From contig JAQVFD010000117.1 in NCBI GenBank assembly GCA_028697435.1, forward strand, positions 1-6,932: a DNA stretch of 6,932 bases, written 5' to 3'. Below, in pieces: positions 1-6,255 of the stretch (positions are counted from its first letter, which is position 1; each line of letters starts with the position of its first letter). The notes under the pieces were generated by a model. It saw only the letters and a list, made by a program, of their open reading frames with translations. It had not been told where the DNA came from and did not search any database. This DNA is from Clostridiaceae bacterium. GTDB lineage: Bacteria > Bacillota > Clostridia > Lutisporales > Lutisporaceae. The position numbers and the translations under genes were made by a program.

Positions 1-361
1 GAGCCGGTGAAGTAGGCATTCCTGTACTGGGACCTCCCCTCTGGACGTTAACTACTACGCAAGGCACTTCTGCTATTGCCGCATAGCCTATATTTTCCTG
101 TTTCAGCGAAAATCCCGGTCCGCTGGTCGCTGTCATGCTTTTGGCTCCGGTTAGGGAAGCTCCGATAATAGCAGCCATTCCGGCTATTTCATCCTCCATT
201 TGCATAAACCTTCCGCCAACCAAAGGTAGTTTTTCAGCGGATAATTCTGCAATTTCAGTTGAAGGAGTAATAGGATATCCTGCATAAAATGTCATACCGG
301 CAGCAATTGCACCTTCGACACATGCTTCATTTCCCTGCATTAATCTAACTTTGCTTTTCAT
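1..361 (-). CDS. korA: 2-oxoacid:ferredoxin oxidoreductase alpha subunit, KorA/VorB type (N-terminal 120 residues, partial)
   Basis: This is the N-terminal third of an alpha subunit of a 2-oxoacid:ferredoxin oxidoreductase. Such enzymes oxidatively decarboxylate 2-oxoglutarate or branched 2-oxoacids to acyl-CoA in the cytoplasm and reduce ferredoxin. The translation starts MKSKVRLMQGNEACVEGA and carries the family block GYPITPSTEIAE (about residues 28-39), then QMEDEIAGMAA and TATSGPGFSLKQENIGYA, and it is cut by the window edge near RGGPSTGMP. Full-length relatives are about 350-380 residues. The ATG at 361-359 is preceded by GGGGAGG (375-369) at 7 nt spacing. The start overlaps the end of the ferredoxin gene by 17 nt, which indicates translational coupling in a korD-korA order; korB and korC would be expected beyond the window. 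Substrate (2-oxoglutarate versus 3-methyl-2-oxobutanoate, VorB) cannot be decided from this fragment. Confidence 0.93.
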   Translation of the reverse strand, partial: MKSKVRLMQGNEACVEGAIAAGMTFYAGYPITPSTEIAELSAEKLPLVGGRFMQMEDEIAGMAAIIGASLTGAKSMTATSGPGFSLKQENIGYAAIAEVPCVVVNVQRGGPSTGMPTSPA

Positions 362-584
362 TCTTCTTCCTCCCCAGATATATTGCATAGTCAGGACACC
401 TAAGCTCACACATCCCGCACTGTATGCACTTTTCTACATCGGGCATTGTAACCTTATCATTCTTAAGCTCCAAAGCTTTTTTGGGGCAAAAGGCAACACA
501 TATGCCGCAGCCCTTACACCAGGCAGGATTAATTGTGACTTTTTCATTCACTATTTCGCCTGCTACGATATCCTTCATTTTCAT
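345..584 (-). CDS. korD: 2x[4Fe-4S] ferredoxin subunit of 2-oxoacid oxidoreductase (KorD type)
   Basis: This is a small (79 aa) bacterial-type ferredoxin that would pass electrons from the thiamine-dependent oxidoreductase core to soluble ferredoxin. Two cluster motifs are visible: C23-x2-C26-x2-C29-x3-C33-P (WCKGCGICVAFCP) and C53-x2-C56-x2-C59-x3-C63-P (KCIQCGMCELRCP), enough ligands for two [4Fe-4S] clusters. The reading frame is open further upstream to 620, but I chose the ATG at 584-582. GGAGG (597-593) stands 8 nt before it, while the upstream ATG has no comparable site. The lysine-rich C-terminal tail (GRKKNEKQS) overlaps the korA start by 17 nt. Its position directly before the alpha subunit gene supports the subunit role over a free ferredoxin. 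The gene is probably transcribed from the promoter candidate at 679-720. Confidence 0.93.
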   Translation of the reverse strand: MKMKDIVAGEIVNEKVTINPAWCKGCGICVAFCPKKALELKNDKVTMPDVEKCIQCGMCELRCPDYAIYLGRKKNEKQS

Positions 585-678
585 TTTTTCGACCTCCAAA
601 AAAATCATAGGATTATGCAACTTTTATGTCATTTGTTTTAATAATAATATGAATTTTGCAACTTTCCCTTCATTTTTT

Positions 679-720
679 AGTATATATTATTATATTCCCT
701 ATTGCAAGGCAAAATGTCAA
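679..720 (-). promoter_or_regulatory. Candidate sigma-A promoter(s) for the korDA operon
   Basis: On the minus strand, TTGCAA (707-702) and TATACT (684-679) are separated by exactly 17 nt, about 95 nt before the korD start. A second, partly overlapping pair is TTGACA (720-715) and TATAAT (694-689), but its 20-nt spacing is long. The region is AT-rich, so chance matches are easy, and the exact start site is an inference. Confidence 0.45.
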
Positions 721-736
721 AATATTATTAATATAT

Positions 737-847
737 GATATAATGTGCTCAAACGCACATTATATCTCTTATTTAAATGCCGTGCGAGAATTTTGGCTTT
801 GCCAAAAACGCACATGGCACAATCATAAATTCTAAAGAATTTATGAT
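737..847. repeat. Block of three consecutive stem-loops in the surE-kor intergenic region
   Basis: The gene-free stretch 585-894 contains three adjacent inverted repeats. The first is a perfect 12-bp stem GATATAATGTGC (737-748) with its complement at 755-766 and a 6-nt loop. The second is a nested hairpin, 778-819, in which TGCC, GTGCG and TTTTGGC (791-797) pair with GGCA, CGCAC and GCCAAAA (801-807) around a TTT loop. The third is a perfect 12-bp stem ATCATAAATTCT (822-833) with its complement at 836-847 and a 2-nt loop. The 10-mer AAACGCACAT occurs twice, at 751-760 and 806-815. No stem is followed by a good T-run on either strand, so this is not a textbook terminator. It could be a structured RNA, an extragenic palindromic repeat or a MITE-like remnant; I cannot tell which. 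I see no gene in the rest of 585-894. Confidence 0.6.
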
Positions 848-894
848 ATATTTAGGACAAAACACTTAGCAAAGAAAAAGTCCCTCTAAGACAA

Positions 895-1671
895 TTATTT
901 AAGCTTTACCTTATCAAAACTCCATTCTCCTATTCTTTTTATTTCTGTATAGTCCGTTAAATCAACATGTATAGGGGTAACAGCTATATAACCTTTCCTT
1001 ATTGCATATATATCCGTATCCTCGTCTGTTTCGTCCCTTACAAGCTCCCCTGCCAGCCAATAGTAGCTGTTTCCGCGGGGATCTTTTCTTTCTTCAAAAC
1101 TATTTCTGTATTTTTTTACTCCAAGCCTGGCTATTTTTATGCCTCTCAAAGCTTCAATGCTATCTGCTTCAGGAATATTCACATTCAATAGTATTTTAGT
1201 TTTTCCAAAATGATTCAGCACTTGCCTTATCACTTGTAAAGAGGCTTCGGCTGGAATGGAGAAATCCATACTGCAATGCTTCGCATAGGATATAGCTATT
1301 GAAGGTATACTAAACATCGAACCTTCAATAGCTGCCGAAACCGTTCCCGAATAAATAATATCCGTACCGAGGTTTTCACCGTCATTAATCCCTGATATTA
1401 TCAGATCAGGAGCTTCTGAAAGAAGTGTCTCAATGCCTAACTTGACACAATCTGCGGGGGTACCGTTCACCCACCAGGCATCAATATCCAGGTCATACAG
1501 CTTAATTTTGCTGCATCTAAGAGGTTGATGCAGCGTTATCGCGTGCCCTATGGCGCTTTGCTCTTTATCAGGGGCTACCACTGTTACCTTCCCAAATGCT
1601 GTCATCCTCTTTGCCAGCTCATATAGTCCACGTGCATATATTCCATCATCATTCGTAATAAGTATGTTCAA
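895..1671 (-). CDS. surE: 5'/3'-nucleotidase SurE
   Basis: SurE is a metal-dependent cytoplasmic phosphatase (EC 3.1.3.5) that removes phosphate from nucleoside 5'- and 3'-monophosphates; in several bacteria it is linked to stationary-phase survival. The 258-aa product has the family's usual length. It shows the N-terminal metal-binding NDDG (D8, D9), the APDKEQSAIGHAIT segment with S39, the WVNGTPADCVKLG segment, and SGINDGENLGTDIIYSGTVSAA with N96, matching the known metal ligands Asp-Asp-Ser-Asn. The start is a TTG at 1671-1669: it gives the canonical (M)NILITNDDG beginning and sits 8 nt after AAGGAGG. The frame runs open upstream to 1722, but that extension passes into the terminator hairpin and is not conserved SurE sequence. 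It lies downstream of oadA but is separated from it by a strong terminator ending only about 35 nt before the start codon. Confidence 0.95.
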   Translation of the reverse strand: MNILITNDDGIYARGLYELAKRMTAFGKVTVVAPDKEQSAIGHAITLHQPLRCSKIKLYDLDIDAWWVNGTPADCVKLGIETLLSEAPDLIISGINDGENLGTDIIYSGTVSAAIEGSMFSIPSIAISYAKHCSMDFSIPAEASLQVIRQVLNHFGKTKILLNVNIPEADSIEALRGIKIARLGVKKYRNSFEERKDPRGNSYYWLAGELVRDETDEDTDIYAIRKGYIAVTPIHVDLTDYTEIKRIGEWSFDKVKLK

Positions 1672-1706
1672 TCTTATGTCCTCCTTAATTACAATTCTCG
1701 TGACTG

Positions 1707-1759
1707 AAAAAAGGGGTGCCACAAACTGCTTACTAAGAAGTTTGCGACACCCCTTTTTT
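1707..1759 (-). terminator. Rho-independent terminator after oadA (near-palindromic, possibly bidirectional)
   Basis: GGGGTG (1713-1718) pairs with CACCCC (1748-1753). The stem continues after a small internal mismatch through CAAACT (1722-1727) with AGTTTG (1739-1744) and closes on a CTT-ACT-AAG tip. An A-run at 1707-1712 and a T-run at 1754-1760 flank the stem, so transcripts of either strand end in a U-tract. The oadA stop codon lies directly upstream on the minus strand, which fits termination of that gene. The hairpin also forms the immediate 5' side of surE. Confidence 0.9.
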
Positions 1760-1762
1760 TAT

Positions 1763-3160
1763 TTATACCGGATATGTTTTATTTTCTTTATCTGCAAGGC
1801 TGCTGTCTATTCCGTATTTTTTCGCTTGTCTGTCTTTGAAGAACTTCATAGCTACTTGCGGGAACACAGCATAACTCAGAACATCCTCTTCCTGCTCATA
1901 ATACTCCTTCATTTCCTCCTTCAAAGCCTCAAGCTGCGGTTCAATTAAATCCGCTGGTCTGCAGGTTATGACTTCCTCGTCTCCGATTATTATCTTTTTT
2001 ATTTCCTCGGAAATTGGAACACTTGGTTTTCCATATCTGCCGCTGACATAGTCTTTTACTTCATTCGGTATCATCTTGTATCTGCTTCCCGAAATAACAT
2101 TAAAGACTGCTTGTGTGCCTACAAACTGGCTGGAGGGTGTTACCAGAGGAGGATATCCCAAATCCGCTCTTACTCTGGGTATTTCTTTAAGCACTTCGTC
2201 ATATTTATCCATAGCATTTGCCTGCTTCAACTGGGACATCAAATTGGAGAGCATTCCACCGGGCACTTGATAGGTTAATACATTGGTATCGATATTAAAT
2301 ACATTGGGATCAAGTGTTCCATTTGCTATATATTTATCTTTAATGCTTCTAAAGTATGCGGCAATTTCACACAGCAAATCCAGGTCCAATCCGGTATCAT
2401 ATTCCGTGCCCTTCAGTGTAGCTACCATTGGCTCTGTTGGTGGTTGTGAAGTTCCCAGACCAAAGGGAGACATCGCAGTATCAATAATATCCACTCCCGC
2501 TTCAATTGCCTTTAAATAGGTCATATCGGTCATGCCGCTTGTAAAATGAGTATGAAGTTGTATCGGGATGTCAATGTTCTTCTTTAGTGCTTTTATGAGT
2601 TCATATCCGTAATATGGAGCAAGTATTCCCGACATATCCTTAATGCAAAGGGAATCACATCCCATTTCCTGTACTTTCTTAGCCAGTTCAACATATAGTT
2701 CTATGTTATGTACGGGGCTTGTAGTATATACAACCGTTCCCTGAGCGTGTACGCCATATTTCTTGGCAGTTCTTACTGCTGTCTCAATATTCCTCAAATC
2801 ATTTAACGCGTCAAATATTCTTATTATATCTATACCGTTCTTTACAGATAACTTTACAAATTCCTCAACCACATCGTCGGCATAGTTCTTGTATCCCAAT
2901 ATATTTTGACCTCTTAAAAGCATCTGAAGCTTAGTGTTCTTGAGCTTTGATTTAATCAAACGAAGCCGTTCCCAGGGATCTTCATCGAGGAATCTCAGAC
3001 AAGTGTCAAATGTAGCTCCTCCCCACATTTCCAATGAATGATATCCAACCTTATCCATCATCTCGATAATAGGAAGCATTTCATCCGTTCTCATCCTTGT
3101 AGCAATAAGTGACTGGTGACCATCTCTTAGTGCAGTTTCAGTAATTCTAACCTTTGCCAT
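1763..3160 (-). CDS. oadA: Oxaloacetate decarboxylase alpha / pyruvate carboxylase subunit B type carboxyltransferase, without biotin domain
   Basis: This is a carboxyltransferase of the HMGL-like TIM-barrel plus PYC/OADA family, which moves a carboxyl group between biotin and pyruvate/oxaloacetate. The 465-aa product starts MAKVRITETALRDGHQS. Family metal-site residues are visible as D13 (LRDGHQS), the lysine expected to be carbamylated, K174 (CIKDMSG), and H203/H205 (LHTHFTSG). The LLRGQNILGY motif (81-90) belongs to the pyruvate site, and SPFGLGTSQPPTEPM (231-245) is also characteristic. The conserved C-terminal carboxylase region extends to about residue 440. There is no A-M-K-M biotinylation motif, so the biotin carrier must be a separate protein. 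Genes for that carrier or a membrane beta subunit are not beside it. The ATG at 3160 has AGGAGG 7 nt upstream. Oxaloacetate decarboxylase, split pyruvate carboxylase and transcarboxylase roles cannot be separated here. Confidence 0.92.
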   Translation of the reverse strand: MAKVRITETALRDGHQSLIATRMRTDEMLPIIEMMDKVGYHSLEMWGGATFDTCLRFLDEDPWERLRLIKSKLKNTKLQMLLRGQNILGYKNYADDVVEEFVKLSVKNGIDIIRIFDALNDLRNIETAVRTAKKYGVHAQGTVVYTTSPVHNIELYVELAKKVQEMGCDSLCIKDMSGILAPYYGYELIKALKKNIDIPIQLHTHFTSGMTDMTYLKAIEAGVDIIDTAMSPFGLGTSQPPTEPMVATLKGTEYDTGLDLDLLCEIAAYFRSIKDKYIANGTLDPNVFNIDTNVLTYQVPGGMLSNLMSQLKQANAMDKYDEVLKEIPRVRADLGYPPLVTPSSQFVGTQAVFNVISGSRYKMIPNEVKDYVSGRYGKPSVPISEEIKKIIIGDEEVITCRPADLIEPQLEALKEEMKEYYEQEEDVLSYAVFPQVAMKFFKDRQAKKYGIDSSLADKENKTYPV

Positions 3161-3280
3161 ATCATAACCTCCTGTTTATTGCAGTATTTATTCTGCGTAT
3201 CTTAAAATAATTATTAATAATATATCATATTATGTATTGAAAAGACATGACTTTTTAGCATTTCTAATTTTAATTTTTTG

Positions 3281-3724
3281 TCAATGAGAACAAGGCTTAA
3301 AATAACCCTTCAAGGATACTCTAAAATAATCTAAATTGCCTGAATCACCGATTACTTTTTTAATATCATCCGCAACATCTGTACTGCTATACTTTTCAAA
3401 CCCCATTGCTTGCAGGAAGTCTTCACATATTCCGGAAGCGTATACATATTGAATTCCCTGCAAATCCGCAATGTTAAGCAGCGCTCTTACTATTGCATCA
3501 CCAAGCTTCTTTCTTCTATGTTCTTCATCCACTATAACACAATTGATATATCCTTTTCCTTCATGTGGAATCAGACAACCGCATCCACATTTTATGTTAT
3601 CATACTCACAAATCAGAAAATGTTCAACCTTCGAGAGATACTTACTATCTGGCATTCTGTATTTTGATGTAATATCAATAACAAAATCAATATCCTCCGG
3701 TTTTATCTTCCTAATCTGCATCAT
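3281..3724 (-). CDS. GNAT family N-acetyltransferase, cysteine-rich
   Basis: This is a 147-aa single-domain protein of the GNAT fold, which transfers an acetyl group from acetyl-CoA to an amine; the substrate is unknown. Support comes from the N-terminal IRKIKPEDIDFVIDI pattern, the beta4 strand YINCVIVDEEHRRKKLGDAIVRALLNIA (about 59-86), and the C-terminal ASGICEDFLQAMGFEKYS (about 96-113), typical of GNAT motif B. The pyrophosphate-binding loop reads KKLGDA, a variant of the Q/R-x-x-G-x-G/A consensus. Seven cysteines are present (39, 46, 48, 50, 62, 100, 145), including a C-x-C-x-C run. The ATG overlaps the stop of the upstream pseudouridine synthase gene by 4 nt (ATGA), with GGGGG about 9 nt before it; a second ATG follows immediately and could also serve. 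Coupling to a ribosome-modifying enzyme does not by itself make the substrate ribosomal. Confidence 0.85.
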   Translation of the reverse strand: MMQIRKIKPEDIDFVIDITSKYRMPDSKYLSKVEHFLICEYDNIKCGCGCLIPHEGKGYINCVIVDEEHRRKKLGDAIVRALLNIADLQGIQYVYASGICEDFLQAMGFEKYSSTDVADDIKKVIGDSGNLDYFRVSLKGYFKPCSH

Positions 3725-4449
3725 TTCATAATACCCCCAATATTTTTTAAGTATTTAACTTCTGAATCGCTGAGATAACGCCATTCACCGGTTTTTAAAC
3801 CACCCAGACTGATTTCTCCAATTCTTATACGCTTCAGCCTTATTATATCATGTCCTATTGCAGAACACATTTTCCTTACTTGTCTGTTTCTTCCCTCATG
3901 TATGGTAATGTCTACTATGCTGTTGCCCTTTGCATATTTGATTATTTTCATTTCTGCAGGAGCCGTAACATAGTCTTCTATCGTTATACCCTTTTCGAAG
4001 GACTCTATATCATCTCTGTCGACTTCCCCATGGACTAAGGCTCTATATGTCTTATTAGTATTATACTTTGGATGAGTGATTCTGTAAGTAAGTTCACCGT
4101 CATTACTTAATATCAGCAGCCCTTCAGTATCATAATCCAAGCGTCCGATTGGAAACACCCTGTTACTTATTCCATTTATCAGGTCTAAGACTGTGGGTCT
4201 GCCAAATTGATCCTTTACACTGGTAATGTAACCAACAGGCTTGTTCAACAAAATATAAAGCTTCTTGTCGAAGCTTTTGACGATATTTCCGTCTACTTCT
4301 ATCAGATCTTTGTCTCTGTCAACCTTATATCCCGGTTCTGTTATCAATACATCATTAACTTTAACCCTTCCGGCAAATATCATCTCCTCACATTTCCGTC
4401 TTGAAGCCACACCGGACTCCGCCATTACTTTTTGCAGCCTTTCTTCCAT
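3721..4449 (-). CDS. rluB: Pseudouridine synthase, RsuA/RluB family
   Basis: This enzyme isomerises specific uridines in ribosomal RNA to pseudouridine; the RluB branch acts on 23S rRNA in the peptidyl transferase region. The 242-aa protein has an N-terminal S4 RNA-binding domain (about 1-60, MEERLQKVMAESGVASRRKCE then AGRVKVND). The catalytic domain contains LLNKPVGYITS (67-77), the signature GRLDYDTEGLL (102-112) with catalytic Asp105, and the late motif EGRNRQVRKMC. The length is normal for the family. The ATG at 4449 matches the family N-terminus; a purine-rich AGGGGAA stands very close and GGGG somewhat further upstream, so the ribosome site is not ideal. It follows the dacF stop by 26 nt and overlaps the GNAT gene, consistent with one operon. 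Assignment as RluB rather than another family member is by overall resemblance to clostridial and Bacillus RluB and is less certain than the family. Confidence 0.92.
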   Translation of the reverse strand: MEERLQKVMAESGVASRRKCEEMIFAGRVKVNDVLITEPGYKVDRDKDLIEVDGNIVKSFDKKLYILLNKPVGYITSVKDQFGRPTVLDLINGISNRVFPIGRLDYDTEGLLILSNDGELTYRITHPKYNTNKTYRALVHGEVDRDDIESFEKGITIEDYVTAPAEMKIIKYAKGNSIVDITIHEGRNRQVRKMCSAIGHDIIRLKRIRIGEISLGGLKTGEWRYLSDSEVKYLKNIGGIMK

Positions 4450-4475
4450 TTCCCCTGCGCCCCACTTTTAAAAGT

Positions 4476-5609
4476 TTATTGTTCTGTGTATGAAATATAA
4501 TCTTTTAGAATCCGTTTTAGATAAAAAAACGGACTGCTGGATTCCACCCCTTCAGAATACTCCAGTCTTATTGTTTTTATCAAAGTATTATCAATATATA
4601 CTTCAAGTCTGCCTGCATCATCACCTTTTTCAAAAGGTGCTTGCACTGCTTCCAAGTCTTTTGCTACTAATTCCACATCATCTTTCTCATCTTCTCTCAA
4701 CGCAAAGGCAAAGTCCTCCACCGGCTTGACTCCTACGAACCTTTCCTTTCCATTCCTTACCTCTATTACTTTGAAAGTGCTGTCTTTTTCAACAACTTTC
4801 GTTTTTGTATAGTTTTTAAATGCATGTTCAAGCAGAGAGGATGAATCATTCCACATTGGTCCGCAGTTAAGAACTACACAAATAATCTGAAATCCATCTC
4901 TTGTTGCAGAAGACACCAAACATCGTCCTGCTTTATTTGTAAAACCCGTTTTAACCCCATCGCCTCCGTCAAATTGCCACAACATTTTGTTTTTATTTAT
5001 CATAACCCTGTCCCAATTTTCATCCGGGGGTCCTTCAATTATCTTTTTCTTACTGCTTACTATATTTGAAAATACAGGATTCTTTAATGCATAAGAAGTA
5101 ATCAAGGCAAGATCGTAAGCTGTGGTATAATGCCCTTCCGTATCCAAGCCGTGGGGATTTGCAAATCGAGTGTTTTTTGCCCCAATCTCCGCGGCCTTTT
5201 TATTCATCATATCGGCAAATCCTTCAACCGAACCTCCGATATGTTCTGCTACCGCAACTGCCGCATCATTTCCTGACCGCAGCATTATTGCATATAATAA
5301 ATCGCTGACTGTATGCCTTTCTCCTTCACGAAGATATATTGATGAGCCTTCCATATGTGAAGCTCTTTTGCTTACCTTTACCTTTTCATCCAATTTTCCG
5401 CTTTCTATAGCTACTATGAGAGTCATTATCTTTGTTGTACTAGCCATTGCCAGCTTTTCATTCATATTTTTTAAATACAATACACGGTTTGAGCTTACAT
5501 CCATAACAACTGCTGCGCGGGCACTGATTTCCTGAAGGGCATGCACTGCAAAAATACCGGATAATGCAGCAATAATAGCTGCAATGACAAAAGCTATGTA
5601 TCTTCTCAT
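4476..5609 (-). CDS. dacF: D-alanyl-D-alanine carboxypeptidase (DacF-type, PBP5 family)
   Basis: This is a serine-type DD-carboxypeptidase that trims the terminal D-alanine of peptidoglycan stem peptides outside the membrane, limiting cross-linking. The 377-aa product begins with a signal sequence: RRY, then a hydrophobic stretch to about residue 22, with a likely cleavage site near AVHA. The three catalytic motifs of the penicillin-binding fold are present; counting from the ATG they are S57-T-T-K60, S112-G-N114 and K220-T-G222. A C-terminal beta-rich segment follows (about 270-375), as in PBP5. It ends with an FFYLKRILKDYI stretch that may bind the membrane. The ATG at 5609-5607 has GGAG 7 nt upstream and is preferred over an in-frame TTG one codon earlier. 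In Bacillus subtilis DacF is forespore-expressed; no sporulation sigma promoter is evident in the 71-nt gap upstream, so timing here is open. Confidence 0.93.
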   Translation of the reverse strand: MRRYIAFVIAAIIAALSGIFAVHALQEISARAAVVMDVSSNRVLYLKNMNEKLAMASTTKIMTLIVAIESGKLDEKVKVSKRASHMEGSSIYLREGERHTVSDLLYAIMLRSGNDAAVAVAEHIGGSVEGFADMMNKKAAEIGAKNTRFANPHGLDTEGHYTTAYDLALITSYALKNPVFSNIVSSKKKIIEGPPDENWDRVMINKNKMLWQFDGGDGVKTGFTNKAGRCLVSSATRDGFQIICVVLNCGPMWNDSSSLLEHAFKNYTKTKVVEKDSTFKVIEVRNGKERFVGVKPVEDFAFALREDEKDDVELVAKDLEAVQAPFEKGDDAGRLEVYIDNTLIKTIRLEYSEGVESSSPFFYLKRILKDYISYTEQ

Positions 5610-5680
5610 CAAATCACTCCGAAATCATATATATTAAATACATACATATATTATTGACAGAATGATTTGTTTATATAATA

Positions 5681-6079
5681 TTATTCCTTTTCAATTTTAC
5701 AGCCGAATTCCTTGGCTATTTTAAGTGCTTCCTTCATGTCATCTTCTCCCCAGATAGTCCAACCTCCTTTTATTGCCCCATTTACATATATTTCCACCTT
5801 GTCCTTCTTAAAAATCATTACCTTATCATGTCTTTTCTTCATTTGAATGATCTGCCGGTTAACTGCCTCTTCAATATCAACATTCATGACCTTCAATGTT
5901 ATAAAAATACATGAAAGGGCATCCTCCAGCTCACTTTTGGCTCTCTCTTCTTCACCTCTCAGAAGAGCTTTCAATGATTCTGCTACTTCTTCATTTAAAT
6001 GGCTTAAAACTTCTTTTGGATCATCCGTGGTATATTTTCTGTTCTCCCATATTAAATCAACTGCATTCTTTAATTCCAT
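5681..6079 (-). CDS. MazG-like nucleotide pyrophosphohydrolase family protein with extra C-terminal segment
   Basis: This 132-aa protein resembles the all-alpha NTP pyrophosphatase (MazG/dUTPase-like) superfamily, which hydrolyses nucleoside triphosphates to monophosphate and pyrophosphate. The metal-binding pattern is visible as E30-E31-x-x-E34 (NEEVAES), then E50-x-x-D53 (SELEDA), with 16 residues from E34 to E50, inside the family range. A basic MKKRHDK stretch (80-86) follows, like the K/R motif after the last MazG helix. Residues about 88-132 (from MIFKKDKVEIYVNG through the WTIWGEDDMKEALKIAKEFGCKIE helix) form a second small segment that I do not recognise. The ATG at 6079-6077 has GGGAGGG 6 nt upstream. 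The open frame reaches 6127, but that part overlaps an inverted repeat and is unlikely to be translated. No terminator is seen before dacF, so the two genes may be co-transcribed. The substrate is unknown. Confidence 0.75.
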   Translation of the reverse strand: MELKNAVDLIWENRKYTTDDPKEVLSHLNEEVAESLKALLRGEEERAKSELEDALSCIFITLKVMNVDIEEAVNRQIIQMKKRHDKVMIFKKDKVEIYVNGAIKGGWTIWGEDDMKEALKIAKEFGCKIEKE

Positions 6080-6109
6080 ATGAATCCCTCCCGAAAAAAG
6101 CATATCTAT

Positions 6110-6157
6110 ATGTTTTACACTAAACATCTTACATTGAATTCAAATAGTGTAAAACAT
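6110..6157. repeat. Perfect 13-bp inverted repeat before the MazG-like gene
   Basis: ATGTTTTACACTA (6110-6122) and TAGTGTAAAACAT (6145-6157) are exact inverted copies separated by 22 nt. The pair lies 31-78 nt upstream of the MazG-like start codon. On the minus strand a weak promoter candidate, TTTACA (6153-6148), 16 nt, TAAGAT (6131-6126), places one arm over the -35 and the other near the start point. That arrangement would suit a repressor operator. A stem-loop in a longer 5' leader is the alternative. Confidence 0.6.
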
Positions 6158-6169
6158 TTTCCCTGATTC

Positions 6170-6253
6170 ATATGTCGTGAAAAATACATTACTTTAACAC
6201 AAAATCAGAATCTTCAACTGATTTTGCAATGATAAATCTTTTTCGCGACATAT
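6170..6253. repeat. Long imperfect inverted repeat with an inner hairpin
   Basis: The outer arms 6170-6184 (ATATGTCGTGAAAAA) and 6239-6253 are inverted copies matching at 14 of 15 positions; the single difference is 6178 against 6245. Inside, CAAAATCAG (6200-6208) pairs perfectly with CTGATTTTG (6218-6226) around a 9-nt loop. This builds a stem, internal loop, hairpin shape of 84 nt with no coding potential. No terminator-like U-tract follows. I do not recognise it as a known riboswitch class. Confidence 0.55.
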
Positions 6254-6255
6254 CT

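Noticed and set aside
351..738. Plus-strand open frames opposite the ferredoxin gene
   Set aside because: They mirror the cysteine-rich korD sequence in other frames and have no ribosome site or family resemblance.
737..847. CRISPR array or intrinsic terminator in the surE-kor gap
   Set aside because: There are no regularly spaced direct repeats with spacers, only one repeated 10-mer, and no stem is followed by a proper U-tract.
1672..1722. N-terminal extension of SurE to the upstream ATG
   Set aside because: It would read through the terminator stem, lacks a ribosome site and is not part of the conserved SurE start; the TTG at 1671 is better placed.
1550..1948. A 132-aa plus-strand open frame across the surE/oadA junction
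   Set aside because: It runs antisense through two well-identified genes and the terminator, has no recognisable motif, and its composition is that of a reverse-complement shadow.
3181..3196. Small hairpin GCAG...CTGC upstream of oadA
   Set aside because: Only four base pairs with an 8-nt loop; expected by chance.
3256..3284. Perfect TTGACA (3284-3279, minus strand) as a promoter for oadA
   Set aside because: No acceptable -10 hexamer lies 16-18 nt downstream; the 3161-3280 gap is too AT-rich to choose a promoter by eye, although oadA probably has one there.
6080..6127. N-terminal extension of the MazG-like protein to 6127
   Set aside because: The GGGAGGG site directly serves the ATG at 6079, and the extension overlaps the 13-bp inverted repeat.
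6170..6253. Spo0A (0A) boxes in the arms of the large inverted repeat
   Set aside because: The arms read TGTCGTGAA and TTCGCGACA, which break the TGTCGAA consensus by inserted bases; the resemblance is superficial.
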